From contig JBBCBC010000043.1 of assembly GCA_037126765.1 (NCBI GenBank), positions 2,356,001 to 2,420,000 of the forward strand: a stretch of 64,000 nucleotides of DNA, in the 5' to 3' direction. The stretch comes from Stenogyne calaminthoides (lineage: Eukaryota; Streptophyta; Magnoliopsida; Lamiales; Lamiaceae). Made by a program: the position numbers and the translations under genes. The notes below the pieces were generated by a model. It saw only the letters and a list, made by a program, of their open reading frames with translations. It had not been told where the DNA came from and searched no databases. Shown in pieces: positions 1-12,372 of this stretch (position 1 is its first letter; every line of letters starts with the position of its first letter).

Positions 1-1860
1 TGGGGAATATTTTCAGAAAATTCAAGGTTTTCTTTTTAATATTTTTCTTTTTGGGTAAGTAAATATAGTAGAGGTGATATTGCCACGAGTGACCTCACAA
101 GGGGATCATGGTTGAATCAGAAAAGAAAATTAGTGGGGTCCAATTTGATTATTATTTTTCCACTTTATTGATTTTTATAGAGGATAATAAAATGAGATGG
201 TGAAGAAGTGGTGTAGATGAGTTCCTAACCTATCTCTCCACTATAAATGTGTATATGTGTTTGTACTAAAATTATGCTTAATTTGCCACTGAGAATGATC
301 ATGGGGTCTTTTCAATGTTTAGGATTGTCAAGATTTTACACGAGCTTGTGCCCACATGTCCAACCAGCTGTAAATCAATTATGATCATCTCATAGATTCT
401 TTTAGATTAATATTATGCCTGGAATATGTCAACATCCATTTATTAATTTTATGAAATAATATTGATAAATGAGTTTTGGGTAAAAAGAAGAAAGAAAATC
501 TGCTAGCTTAAAGAAAGAATGGTCCAAATCATATTTCTACATTCTACTTAATTTTTTGACAAACATTTCAAAAAGTATAGTGAAATAGATTTTGGGTAAA
601 AATAAATTCTTCCAACCTCAGGGAGATAATGGTCCATATCATATTTATGCATTTGAAAAATCTAATCCTTCTAACACCTACCAACTCTGCTATATTAGGT
701 AGATCTACTCATCTATGCTGTCTGGGAGTTTCTCCATTCTTACTATCTATTGGTTAAAGGGTTAGAACTTATATTATATATTGATGCTCCCTACACCCTC
801 CTTATATCAAGCAAATTATGGAAATGATTTGGATTCCAAGTTAAAATAGAACTCACCCTCAAAGAAATATGATACACAAACCACAAATACACAGAAAAAC
901 TAAACTAGAATATTGATTATAGAATTAATAATCAAGGGTCCCAACAAATTTTAACTGTTTGTAAAATGTAGACCGAAATTAAGTTGAATTTAGAAATGGG
1001 TCAAAGTTTCATCAATGCTGCCTTAATCATGACCGCTTTCCTTACTTTTAAAACCAGCGTCTTTAGGTAAAAATGCAATGTGTGAGATTTTTGTTCAACT
1101 AATTCCTAGCAATCAGGTAGCTTTCAAGGGCCCACACGACACACAAATTTGAATTGCTATACGTTCCACATTACATAAACGCGTTAGTGTGTTACAGCTT
1201 AACAAGAAACTGTGGGATATGGGGGAGGACTGTGGAGTATGACGAGAACAAGAAACCCCCATGTGGAAATGATAGTGGTCTAGTCTCTATATCACAGATG
1301 TACATCTTACCATTCATTCTAATTTTTAATTGTACCTTTTGCATTATGTGTTGCTTTATTTGACTAATGTGTTTGAAGTATAGAAATGGTATTACTAATG
1401 CATTCATTATTAGTATTATTTTTTCAAAAGTGACTCTAGTATGTGCTGAAAATGCATTTATTTTATCTTACATTTCATTTCACTAAAGTCATCATCTTTG
1501 TGAGTGTGATAATTACCAATCAAATGAAGCACAAAATTCAATAAAAATGCCGCAGAGAATTCATATATATTGGATTCTCAATAGCAATTTATTTTATCTA
1601 ATTATGCACTTTAAACTAAACACAATGTGAGATAACTTAATACTATAAGATCCGAACTGTTTCTAATCCTCAATAGCAATTAGTACTCTTATATCTTCTA
1701 TTGCACTGTCCCTCATAATTATATGTCAAGTGTACAGTTTTCCTTTTAACATATTTATATAACAATATACCATTATCATCTAACCTATGTGCCACAGTAG
1801 AACATACTAAAGTTCAAGACATATGAAAAACCAAATGACACCCTTCTCTAGGGTGTTCAA
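1..1860. other. AT-rich intergenic DNA, no gene seen
   Basis: No reading frame here has protein-like composition or recognisable motifs. The open frames near 1154-1407 are under 75 codons, overlap on opposite strands and match nothing I know. I see no tRNA, rRNA or clear transposon ends. Confidence 0.5.
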
Positions 1861-2277
1861 ATGATTCGGAAATTCAAAATTGTGGTCGATAGTTCTATGG
1901 TACCAAGATCGCGATCAATAGTTCCAAAACTTAAGATACCTATGGTCCTCTACCCTTCACCTATAGTGATGAATATTTGTGTAGAAGTTATAGTCCATAC
2001 TCCCTACAACCCCATTAATTATGATGAAATTTGTGAAGTTACACACTATAAGAGAACTATTACGAAAGTAATCCTAAAAGAAGTGTCTGCTCGTTATGAT
2101 TTACTAGCCACGGCAACAGCTAAAACAAAGAAGTATACTTGCAAAAATGCAGCTCTTAAGTATATATTTATCTTCTTATGCAAATCAAACTTAGGTAGAG
2201 AACATTATTATGTGACACTGTTGGGATATTTTAATTTTGATGAATTATGCCAAAACATTATCAACTTGTGGTTTTGA
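1861..2277 (+). pseudogene. Unrecognised ORF cut by a solo LTR
   Basis: An ATG-initiated frame of 138 codons, of which the last 20 lie inside the solo LTR that begins at 2219. I do not recognise the product. It has no signal peptide and no repeats, and the middle is Lys/Thr/Ala-rich. If the LTR and one copy of its GACAC duplication are removed, the frame runs from 2218 into 3878 and continues for about a dozen codons to a stop near 3911. It may be a decayed gene or transposon fragment, or a chance frame. Confidence 0.25.
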
Positions 2278-3872
2278 AGCTAACTTACAGATAACAAGTT
2301 GAGGGGAAAAAAAACAAGTTGAGGGGGAACTCACGAAATCAGACGAAGATGATCGAGATCAGACGAGGCTGATCGAGATCAGATGAGTAAGATGAGTTCC
2401 GGAGTTAACTGATGAGCTGAGCAAAAATCGTAAGAAAAGAAAGCTAAGTCACCGAGTAAGATCGATGACCGAATGATTAAGAGGAGGTTGCGATCGTAAC
2501 ATTCAGATGAGATCGATCGAGATAGACGCGATCGAGATCCTTCAAGCTAAAGTGTGGATATGCTAACCCGATATGCAAATCATCCGATGCATTAACTGAT
2601 ATAAACCGATATGTCGACCGATGCTATACCGATCCGGACCGATTAGGCGAGAAGAAATCATCGAAAAACCAGCTTAAATTTTTCCATACCAGATTAGGCG
2701 AGAAGAAATCAGAAGAGAAGTCATCTGAAGTCATGTTCACTGAGAATCTTTAATGCTACCGGCGATCAGTTAGCCTAGTGCTAAACCTGAGGGTAAGATT
2801 GTTGGAAAGAGTGAACTCAGTAAGCCCGAAAGTGTCGCGATGTTCGATCGAAAAGGTCCAGAGAAGAGAAGTCTGCTGAATCAAGAATCCTGAGACTCAG
2901 AAAAATCCTGAAGACTCGGAGAATCCTGAAGACTCAGAGAATCCTGAGACTCAGAAGGATCCTGAAGAATATAGCCGTTAGATTCAGCTGACGTGGACCA
3001 ATGAGAGGAAGACAACAAGCCTGAAAAAAGCTGCAAAAGCTACAGAGTAGTATGGATTTGAATGTAACTCCATCCAACGGTAACATTCAAATCCACACTA
3101 TATATACAAGTTCTTCCTTCATTATTAAGTGTGGAGAAATGCGTGAAACATCCAAAAAGCCAAATCATCCAGCATTTCCACCATAGAACAACGAGAAAAG
3201 AAAATACGCGCATATATTCAAGAGTGTTCTACCCTAGATCAAAGCACAAATGTAATATCCTAAGCTTAGAGAGATTTTTCCATCCTTAGCATTGAGGCTA
3301 AACAAATGTAAGGGAAAATCTCACCCTAGTTGGACACCAAACAATCTTTACCCAAACCAAGTGTTAGGTTAAGTGTTGTTAAGCAAGGAATTTAAGTTAG
3401 TTGGACTAACTTAAATTCAGGTGTGAGTGAGAACTCGTTAAACATCTAAGCAATAGGCAATCGAAAGGGAGGGTAGGCAATCCGTGAGGGTAATAAGTCT
3501 TGGTTTTGAGTGTGCCCCTTGTGGTAAACATCTGGATTGGGTGTTGGACTAACACGTTAAATTAAGTTAAAAGCAAAAAAAGAAAAAGTTGGTTTAAGTC
3601 GGTTAAGTTGGTGCCCATTTGATAGGGAAGAGTGGATGTAGGAGTTGGACTCCCCGAAAAACCACATAAAAAATAATTTGTGTTTTAACTACTTTATGTT
3701 CTTACTTGTGAACCAATATGCATTTGATTATAAGCAAAACACACATCGTTCTTAAAAAAAAAAAAGAAAAAAGAGTAATTGGAATAACTTTGCCCTAAGA
3801 GATAGTATTTTTTTATATGCATTTTACAAATTGGTTTTTTTCCGCACATGGGTTTTCAAATCGTGACCAACA
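2219..3872 (+). mobile_element. Solo LTR, family A (1654 bp)
   Basis: The unit starts TGTTGGGATATT and ends TGACCAACA. It is flanked by an exact 5-bp duplication GACAC at 2214-2218 and 3873-3877, the signature of LTR-element integration followed by LTR-LTR recombination. Inside are a purine-rich stretch near 2300-2340, a TATA-like CTATATATAC near 3100 and a region around 3240-3740 that recurs at 40690-41180 and 63780-64000. No internal coding region remains. The TGTTGGGA start and CCAACA-type end recur at 24144-25700 (reverse), 35460-41264 and 63270 onward, which defines the family. Superfamily is not certain; the 5-bp duplication fits Copia or gypsy. Confidence 0.85.
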
Positions 3873-3979
3873 GACACATTGTGAATATTATGCACGAGGT
3901 AACTACACCTAGAGAGGATAAACGTGCAGTAATCGAGCAGATTCATAGTAAATGAAGGGAAAAATTACCTCATAATCTG

Positions 3980-6900
3980 CTATTTCTTCCTCTTTAACCT
4001 CTGGAAAGTGGGCTTTATTGGTTGGCTCGGTATTAGGCCATGGTCTGGACCATCATTGGTCTTATATGGTATCAGAGCCTTCTTCAGGGGTCCACACACA
4101 TCAGCAGAAAGACTGCATGAGATTGTAGGTGACACTGCTTTTCTTTTTAACTGCTTAGGGACTTCCAATCTCTCAAGGATTCTTGAGGTTTTCTCATCCA
4201 GTTGCTTGTTACTTTGTGATGGGGAAACGAGCAGTTGATCAATCTTTGAGTTGGAAATGCACGTGGGGGAGCATATGCCTTCGAGGTTGGTGACAATGAG
4301 TTGCTCCCATTCTTCTGAAAGACAAGGGCTGATTTTCTTTTCTCCTGGTTTAGAATCGTAGTGTGGTTGTTCATCTACTGGGACAGCTTTACCTGAAGCT
4401 GAGGTTGATGCTTGAACTTGAGACTGAGAATTTTGTTGGTCCAAATCTGACCCTGAGATTCCTTCATTGCTTATAGGATGTATTACCCTGAGGTAATTAG
4501 TAATGTTTAAGAAATCAGATGATACATTGAAAGAACAATGAAAAGCTTAATGCTTAATACCGCTAACTATCATAATGAAAAATAAACCAGAGAAAACAAA
4601 AGAAATAGGATCAGGGGTGATGAATCCAATATTGTGTTTTTGAAACATAATTATATGAATTATTTTGTGATTTCAGTTCAGCTACGAAGTTTTCTTACTA
4701 CCAAATATAACAGCATTCTCCATGCAAAAACCAGAAGATTCTCATTTGCTTATAATATTTTTACTAGTTATTGGATTTAAATAATGAGGCTCAAATTTGA
4801 TTCTGTCGCGATAGCAAGGTTGCCAACTCTTAGTGAGCAGGGAGTTCATCACATGGACTCGTGGCCACACTAAGAAACATGATAACTCATAGTATGAAAG
4901 TAAAAAAGATTATGCTTATTCTCTTGCAAGTTTTCGTATCAACCTAATTAATTGGTAGTAATTCTACCTTTTAAAAGAGCCTACAACAAACACATCACAA
5001 TAATAATATACGGATTGATTGAGTCCTATATTTTGAGAAGCTAGTCGAAAATGAGAGGCTAGAATCATAATCCAAAACCAACCACGTTTAGATCAAGGGA
5101 TTGTAATGTGAGAACCTCAAGAAAGAGAAAATTACCTAAAGTGCAGGCTCTCTTTAACAAGTGTGTTCAGTTTTTTATGGAATCCTCTCTCATGCTGGAC
5201 TGGATTGTAGTCAGTTTCTTCCACCTGGGAATAATGCATTGCATATTAGTACGCAGCAAAAGAACATAATGGTTAAGTTTTCACAACGAAGTATTATCAT
5301 TAGCCCATTCAAATAAATAAGTTCATGAGTCAGACAACAACTAATATTCAGATGATCAAATTGATATCCTCTTTATTTACGTTATTGCTTGAATTTGTAT
5401 AAATAAGAAAAAAATAATCTTTATCAGGTGGACTTCTACTTAAGTTTCCTTAACTAGATTTCTAGATCAATTCAAAAAACCTATTTAATTTATCTTTGTA
5501 CGATGAAGTTAAAATAGTCGCCAGCAAATACCTTTAAAAGTTTACCTGATATATCAATCAATGTCATAACAGAAATTAGAAGCCCAAAATGCAGTTATGT
5601 AAAACTAAATCCAAGAGAACATACAAACGGTATAGATTCAACCTTTAGCAAAGAGGCTTTGACTGTGTTTTCAATCTCTTCAGCCACAACAGAGCTAATG
5701 AGTTGGGTGACATCAGGGATAGGCATAAACTCCTCCGATGCTGAAAGCCTCTGCAAATTTACATAATTGGCAAATGGATTTATTGTCAGTAGAGAAAAGA
5801 GAAACTTTGAGTGATTTTTCTAGTATTTGAAATGTTGAAAAGTCTAGACAATGATATTACAAAATTTAAACAAGATAAGAAACAAGAAATTAACATATAA
5901 ATGTGCTAATGCTAAAATGGCAAAAGGTTGTAAACTCATTAACCATACTTTTGTTCTCTATATTTATTAGCTGTTCCCTTGCTAATAAATAGGCAATAGG
6001 CAGTTCAGGTTTTGCTTAGAAATATTATTTATTCAGGGAGTCCAAAATCGGAGTTACATTTTAAAATGATACACTGGAAAGGGAAAAACTACCAGCACTT
6101 TGTAAAGGGGGGAGGGGAGTGGAGAAATGTACAAAGCAATTACCCTGAGAAGCATAAGCCCTTTGTCTGAAGGTAAGAGTATATAATAGCACGGGAATGA
6201 AGTCCCAGTTGCAGTTTCAATGTTACAAGTAGAAGAGCAAACCAAACCCTGATCGAGGGAATTTAGAACTCTACATACCACTTGAAAGACTGTGATCAGA
6301 AAAAGATCGAGATATGAAATAAGTGGCAAGCTCATAAAGAATACGATAATGAAAATCATAATATTGAGACAACAGTGAGAGAGCCTTGCACGCACGTTTA
6401 CAGTTTAGCTCTGACTTGTCATTCTCATCTGAATTATAAGAAGTTGGAGTAACAAGGTACGTAGCACCCATTATCAGCCCTATCAAAACCAAATAAATAA
6501 AAATTAAAACTGGAAGACATAAATTAAAGTATCATTTGCAGCTACTTTCCTAGGTATAAAACTTGCTATTTAGGGTACAAAAAATGAAGTGATGTGATAC
6601 CTAAGTGCTATTTAGGGTTTAAAACGATAGGATCTAATCCTTCATGCTTGATAAGAACATGAGAACTTTAAACCACAAAGTGAATTCCTGCACATCATAT
6701 ATGCACCTTCTCTCAAATATGTGTACCTTCACTTAGTGTTCCTAAGTTGGTCCTCTGAATGACATTGAACTCAATTGGGGATGAAACTGGCGTCAGCTTT
6801 GACCTGTCCAGGAAAGAAGGCATATATAGTATTGTTTGTTCACCGACCCTGGCTGAGTTCTCAATTATATCCAAAACTCCCAGATTCTCGCCGGTTACTG

Positions 6901-9900
6901 GACAAGAAGAAGATCTTTTTGTCTGATTCACATTTAACCCGTCCAATGGCATTCCATGACATCGACATGTCTGTTTAAATAGAAGATTAATACGATATAG
7001 TGATTTCAAGTGGGCAAAAAATGTAATTCTTCAATCAACAGACATCAATTAATGGTGCATAGAATCCATTATCTCGAAAATTTGAACTAATTTAGCAGTC
7101 TTCGTGTATTAATGGTTTGAATTAAGGCAACATTTAAGGATAAGTAATCATTTTTCAGGGTGTGGAATATGCTAATTTCGCCCAATCATTTAAAAACTTA
7201 GGATTCTGACTTCTTGCGGTTTAGGCCAAGTTTTTACCTCCATAAGCAGATAATCGCTTTAAAAATATTACTTGGATGAAAATGATTTTAGGCAGCCAGG
7301 CATGTAATAAAACTTCAATGTTTGATTTTTCCATTTTTTTTAAACTGGAGCTAAAAATAGCAGTTGAAATAATTAAGAGAATATTATATATTTAGATACC
7401 TGTATTTCTCTGCTTACATGTGCAAATACATAATTAATTAACAGTCGAGAATATCTATGATATGTCATATGTACATGATATGAGAATCCCCTGAGAAAAT
7501 GCCTCAATAACCAGAATTGCTTAAAGCTTGCAATGCACTGCCTCATATTTGTCTTGATGAACAATGTTACATACCTGACAAAAATTGAATTCATCTATTA
7601 CAGGAATGAAAGACGTGCTCAAGTTGCAGGATATCTGGTTCAGGGTGTTCATTAAATTGATCTTGAAGACAAAAAGTGCTTGTAATGGATCCTCTCTATC
7701 ATCAGTCAACTCCTGAAACCATCTTTTCGCGAGACCATAAAGTACCTGGGTATCTGAACACAATTTTGATAAACATCTAGTCTGAATTTTTAAAATAATA
7801 ATAATAATTTCTTAGACCATACAATTTGTTTGACAAGTAGCATTGTGGATCTTAATGTTAGCCTTCCTTCCCCGCCAGGCTGTCACACACACAGTAGTCT
7901 GCCTGAACTAACTCAATACAAAGAACAGTTCATTTTCTACGGCTAGTGACGCTAGTCAGGATATAGAAACACCTAACCTAAATCTTTGGCCGTGACAACA
8001 GTATGAAGGGTAAACTACAGTTTCATTTCATTCTTCCGTATCTGAGAAAATAATTACTAATTTTCAAGCAATATGAAAGTCAAGAGGAGCTTCTATAGTA
8101 ATTGGAGTAAGAGTGACAACTATAAACCAAGCCCATTTATATACCGCAATATGGAAATTGAAAGCAAAATGCATCCTCCATATGTATGGTAGAACTAAGA
8201 CTTGGAACTTGTCATGCATAATAGCGTATTCAACCTGGAACAAATGTCAGACATGAGCAGTTTTTTAGAGAACCAATCTGCTCTACGACTTGGTTGATGC
8301 GGTCAGTGACATCACCAACACAACTTGATGTTTGCTCCAGTAAAATGAGTTCTACCAAAATGCACTTGTCAGCTGCATCCTGATAAGAAACTCACCAGAG
8401 TCTTTATAATCTGGAATTATCAAAATGAACATTAGCGTTGGTGTCTTGAGAGGCAAGTGAATATAGTCTCACCATCAGTGCCTTCATTGTCACAGAATCC
8501 AAGGCACCAACAAGATAAGAACTTATCCAAATAACTTTTCTTGCAAAAATTTTATCGTGGCCTCCCCAAGTGTATATAGTTTTTTCACTCAGAATGTCTG
8601 CCAACTTCATGTCTGTGATGCATAAAGAGAAAATACATATAATTGGCCCATTAGAAGTTAAGTCAAAATAAAGCTTTTCCCAAAATTTATTGTTGCATGT
8701 GCTTATCATAAAAGGACTCAGCAGAAGGGAGGAAAATAATAAAAATATCACCCGTACATAGGGCCTCGGAATCATCAGATTCATGAGAAAAAGCATCAGT
8801 AGGCATAGTGTTCAGAGCATGGTGAAGGTCACGTAGATTGAAGTTTCCTTGGGGGTTATATGCAACCTTCAGCTGTTTACAGTAAAAGTTCCCATCTTGT
8901 AACTTCAATCCTCAGTAAATTTATTATTTGAACATGAAATTGAGCAGAAACACAATTGCAATTCATAGACAATAAAATCAGAAAAAAAAAAAAAAAAAAA
9001 AAAACAAAGTTTACGAGGAAGTGTATAAAAACATACATTTCAATTAACTCAAATAACTCAACACTGCGTGCAGTCCTGAAATGGCATTTAGTACATGCGA
9101 AGAAGCTCGAGAAAATAATAAAGCACATAAAGGCAAGCAGAAAGTAAGACAACAGTGTAAAGATAGAAAGCAAATGTTGTGGATATGATTTCAAGCAGTG
9201 CTTGATCAAAGTGCTCCTATGTGCCTAAGCCCGAACTGAACTTTTGCTTACCTCAGATGAAAGCATATCCACAACATTTGGACGCTAATTATTGTTTAAC
9301 TCAAAAATAGAAAGTGCCAGGGTATTGATGCTTGTATTGAACAACTAAACACCAAAAGGTGAATGTTTTATCCAATTCGGGGAACAATATCATACAATAA
9401 ATAATAGATGTATAAATAGGATAAATAATACCAAAAATCTTCGTTAACCAACTCAAACATAGCCTAGAGTACGTTAGAGAAAAAATACCTCATCAGAACA
9501 AGTAATTCGATTTCGCAGAACATAGCAAAGTCCAATTCGATCAAGCAGATTCTTCGAATTCGATCGAGTTCCAACACTTTTACAGATCTTTGGGCATGAA
9601 ACAGCGTAGTAATTTGCAAGCTGCAATAATGACTGGCGCAATAGAAACCATCGAGCATAAATCAAATATTCAAATCTAACTAAAAATCGATTTAACGATT
9701 AAGTTTTCAAATCTCTAAGTTTCCGATTGAAATGACATAATATATAAAGATCGAGAGAATTAATAAACTTTTCGCACAAGGCGAACCCTAAAACAGAGAA
9801 ATTCGCGTATAATATTTCTTATATGTACTTTAGCTAATGGAAAATGCTGTGTACGGTGTACCTGCTTCACATCTCGAAGAACTGAAGGCGATAAACTCCG

Positions 9901-9930
9901 CAAATCCAATACGAAGCAAAGCAATACCAT
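3980..9930 (-). CDS. Conserved plant protein of unknown function, vWA-like N-terminus, 12 exons
   Basis: Exons on the minus strand: 9930-9862, 9632-9489, 8872-8752, 8612-8473, 8379-8235, 7753-7575, 6970-6727, 6479-6396, 6289-6144, 5750-5643, 5224-5136 and 4487-3980. All introns are GT-AG and all phases join, giving about 658 residues. The start is the first in-frame ATG; no upstream in-frame ATG is seen. Residues 1-12, 55-64 and 138-146 look like the hydrophobic strands of a von Willebrand A-like fold. Cys265, Cys268, Cys270, His271 and Cys289 form a possible zinc cluster. The C-terminal third is Ser/Pro/Gln-rich with SP sites, and the chain ends in the basic LKRKK, which suggests a nuclear protein. 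I recognise the pattern as a single-copy-type plant family but cannot give its name. The N-terminal layout and the E2F site upstream recall replication or cell-cycle factors such as Treslin; that is a weak inference. The gene looks intact. Confidence 0.85.
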
Positions 9931-10015
9931 ATTTGGAGTCAATTTTTTCTTCTCTTCCTTTCGCTCTGTGAAATTTCTCTACTGCGAAGGAAATGTAAGA
10001 CTGAGCTTCTGGTCA

Positions 10016-10025
10016 TTTATATATA
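10016..10025 (-). promoter_or_regulatory. TATA box of gene 1
   Basis: On the minus strand the sequence reads TATATATAAA about 90 bp upstream of the gene 1 ATG, between the E2F-type site and the presumed transcription start. The spacing fits a plant core promoter. The transcription start itself is not visible. Confidence 0.5.
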
Positions 10026-10038
10026 TGAGTCCCCAATT

Positions 10039-10046
10039 TTTGGCGC
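10039..10046 (+). promoter_or_regulatory. E2F/DP consensus site upstream of gene 1
   Basis: TTTGGCGC matches the plant E2F consensus TTTSSCGC exactly and is followed by G. It lies about 110 bp upstream of the gene 1 ATG and 13 bp upstream of its TATA box. In plants this site is typical of S-phase and DNA-repair genes; that the site acts here is inference. Confidence 0.55.
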
Positions 10047-10245
10047 GTAATTTCAGAGCCCGATGTCATGACTTCAATTATCTTTTTCTTCGGCTTTTTC
10101 TTTCTCTCTTGTTTTTTTTTAGCTTTCTTCTAATTACTGTTTTTGTTCTTGAAAAATGAAGATATATTTATTATTTGTATTAATAGTTGTCCGGTTCAAT
10201 ATAATTAAATTACACATTTTGATATAATAAATTGTATGATTTTAA

Positions 10246-10365
10246 AGGTGTGTTTGCAAACTCTATTGGAGGGCGCAGAAGCACTTATTTTTTAAGTTGC
10301 ACTCTCACAATTTTAGCTTTTGAGAAGTGTTTTTAATATGTTAGTAGAGTTCTCAAACACACCCT
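10246..10365. mobile_element. 120-bp MITE with terminal inverted repeats
   Basis: The left end AGGTGTGTTTGCAAACTCTA matches the reverse complement of the right end (AGGGTGTGTTTGAGAACTCTA, last base at 10365) with few changes. No coding capacity. A target duplication is not clear (short AT-rich flanks), so the superfamily is left open; hAT or PIF/Harbinger are both possible. Confidence 0.6.
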
Positions 10366-11162
10366 AAATAAGGGCGGATACAGAATTTATGTCCAGTCAA
10401 GGCATAAAAAAAAAAAAAAATTGTGCCCACGTACATATTATATGAATGCGAAAATAATTTTAACAATTTTGTATGCAAAACAATTGTTTATCAAACTTAG
10501 TTAATGATGATGCATATAGTATGAATGCGAAAATTATATGAGTTCAATCGTTTTGAGTGAATCACTGCATGTAATAGCACTATATGAAAATTATTTTGAT
10601 CAAATAGGGTCTATCACCATTGCTAAATTAAAATCAAATGCAAATTCATATATAGTCATATAAATTAAGATTTTTTTTTATCTGAACAAGCTTCATCCTA
10701 CACATGAATTGGTAAATTACGAACTTATGCAAATGAATTAATGGACTTGATATTAATAGTAGTATGAGCCTGAATTGGTTGAGTTGAAAATAAAATATTC
10801 TATTTATATAAAAGCAGAAATCGCCCCAAATTTGGAAACCATTGAATTTTCTCGCCAAAAATAATTGTTAAATTGGGAAATGAATATTTAGAAAAAATAT
10901 TAACAAATAATAATAAATTGAGAAAAATCTTTGAGAATATTTGGAAAAAATATTAACAAAAATCTTTGAGAATATTTGAAAAAATATTAACAAATAATAA
11001 TGGATTGAGAGAAACTTTTAAATTTTCTACTATATATAAAGACAAACTTTAGTCAAAGTCAAATCATTCTATTTCAAAATTCCTTTATTCTCATTAATTC
11101 TCAGTTATAATTTTAAATCTCAGCCATACATTTATAATTTCAAATCTCAGCCTTATATTATA
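10366..11162. other. AT-rich spacer, no gene seen
   Basis: AT-rich DNA with short local repeats, for example a phrase built on GAGAATATTTGAAAAAATATT recurring at 10890-11000. No protein-like frame and no RNA gene seen. Confidence 0.45.
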
Positions 11163-11321
11163 CTCCCTCCATCCCAATCTTAACCGGTGGTTTACTATGT
11201 GCTCTGAGTTTAAGAAAAAATGATAAAGTGTTGGTGTAGAAAGAATTGTTTATTAGTATTTTATGTGATAAAGTGATAGGTAGTTGGGGGTAAAAAGAAT
11301 TGTTTATTAGTATTTTATGTG

Positions 11322-12358
11322 TGTTGCAAGTCGTTTTTTAATGAGAATACTATGTGGCTAATTTTAAAACAACTCACAAGACAAAATAAGTACGTGTACA
11401 ATATTACAGTAAAAAACAAGAAATTGTTGACCCAGTTCATCAATAAATGACTACTCTGGGGGCATTCCAAGCCGAGATGTTATATTGCGAGGTTCAAGTA
11501 TACAGTACATAATACTACTCGTAGTGAAAATTTCCTTCTATGAAAGATGGTGGTCTGGAGCATATGTGTGAGTACTTGGGAATTTTTCGGAACTCTCTTT
11601 TTGCTCTTTTTTATTCTACTTATAGTACTTTGACAAGCATGTGCTAGTTTGGCAAGCATGAGCTGGAGATTTTGTGTCTTATGAGAACTCATGTGATGCT
11701 GCCACGTTTTCTGTTTGTGCTTCTTTGGTTGACATTTGTCTTTACTTGCTCGAGAAGTATTCGACTTGTCATCCAGGTGGTGATGGTGGTGTCGTGGGTG
11801 ACCCGATTCTTGTGCTCGCCTGGTGGTTATTCACACTCATGAGGCTCGGCCCTTGTGGTCGTTCATTGGGCGAGGTCGCAAACCAAACACCACGGCCTTG
11901 ATTCTGTGCTCACCCTATGGGGCGAGCACACTCTTCTGCTCTCCACTCTTCCGGACCTCTGTTCGTCTGGGTTTCGTCTCTCCTTCTCTGTTCATCCGGG
12001 CTTCGTCTCTCCTTCTCTGTTCATCCGGGCTTCGTCTTTTCTTCTCTAATCGTCTGGTTTTTGTCTTTCCTTCTCTATTCGTCTGGTTTTCTGCTCGACC
12101 AATACCCGTGTTCGCCTGTCTTGTTGAATGGTCACTGGGTTGCCGGGAAAGCACAACTTTTGCAGTATGATGGCTTATGGCGCCCAACACCCTCTGGTCG
12201 CCTAAACTGGCGTGCTCCTGGCGAGCACAGATGGATGAGCGGGATGTGTATCCAACTGGTGAGCACTTGTCTTATGGGCTAGCGGGCACCTTTGTTTTAC
12301 TGGTCCACGTGTTCGTCGAGTGAGCACATGGCAGGAAAGATTATTTATGTGCACAACA
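11322..12358 (-). repeat. 3' LTR of the Tat-clade element
   Basis: A 1037-bp terminal direct repeat, TG...CA, collinear with 22535-23569 and differing by scattered changes and small indels. At 11965-12095 it holds an array of about 28-bp units built on TTCGTCTCTCCTTCTCTGTT. The short frames on both strands here are repeat artefacts. Confidence 0.9.
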
Positions 12359-12372
12359 ATACCCCCCAGTAG
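12359..12372 (-). other. Polypurine tract of the Tat-clade element
   Basis: Read on the minus strand, CTACTGGGGGGTAT sits directly before the 3' LTR. A G-run next to the LTR is the expected plus-strand priming site. Confidence 0.65.

Noticed and set aside
4067..4078. TGGTATCAGAGC, identical to a classic retroelement primer-binding site
   Set aside because: It lies inside the last exon of gene 1, where the minus strand encodes ALIPY in a conserved frame, and no LTR end adjoins it. It is a chance match.
9740..9942. A start for gene 1 four codons upstream at 9942
   Set aside because: The codon there is TTG. The first in-frame ATG is at 9930 and begins the conserved hydrophobic strand.
11674..12282. 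Several overlapping frames on both strands, also at 22748-23500
   Set aside because: They lie in the two LTRs and occur twice because the LTRs are direct repeats. The content is the 28-bp array.
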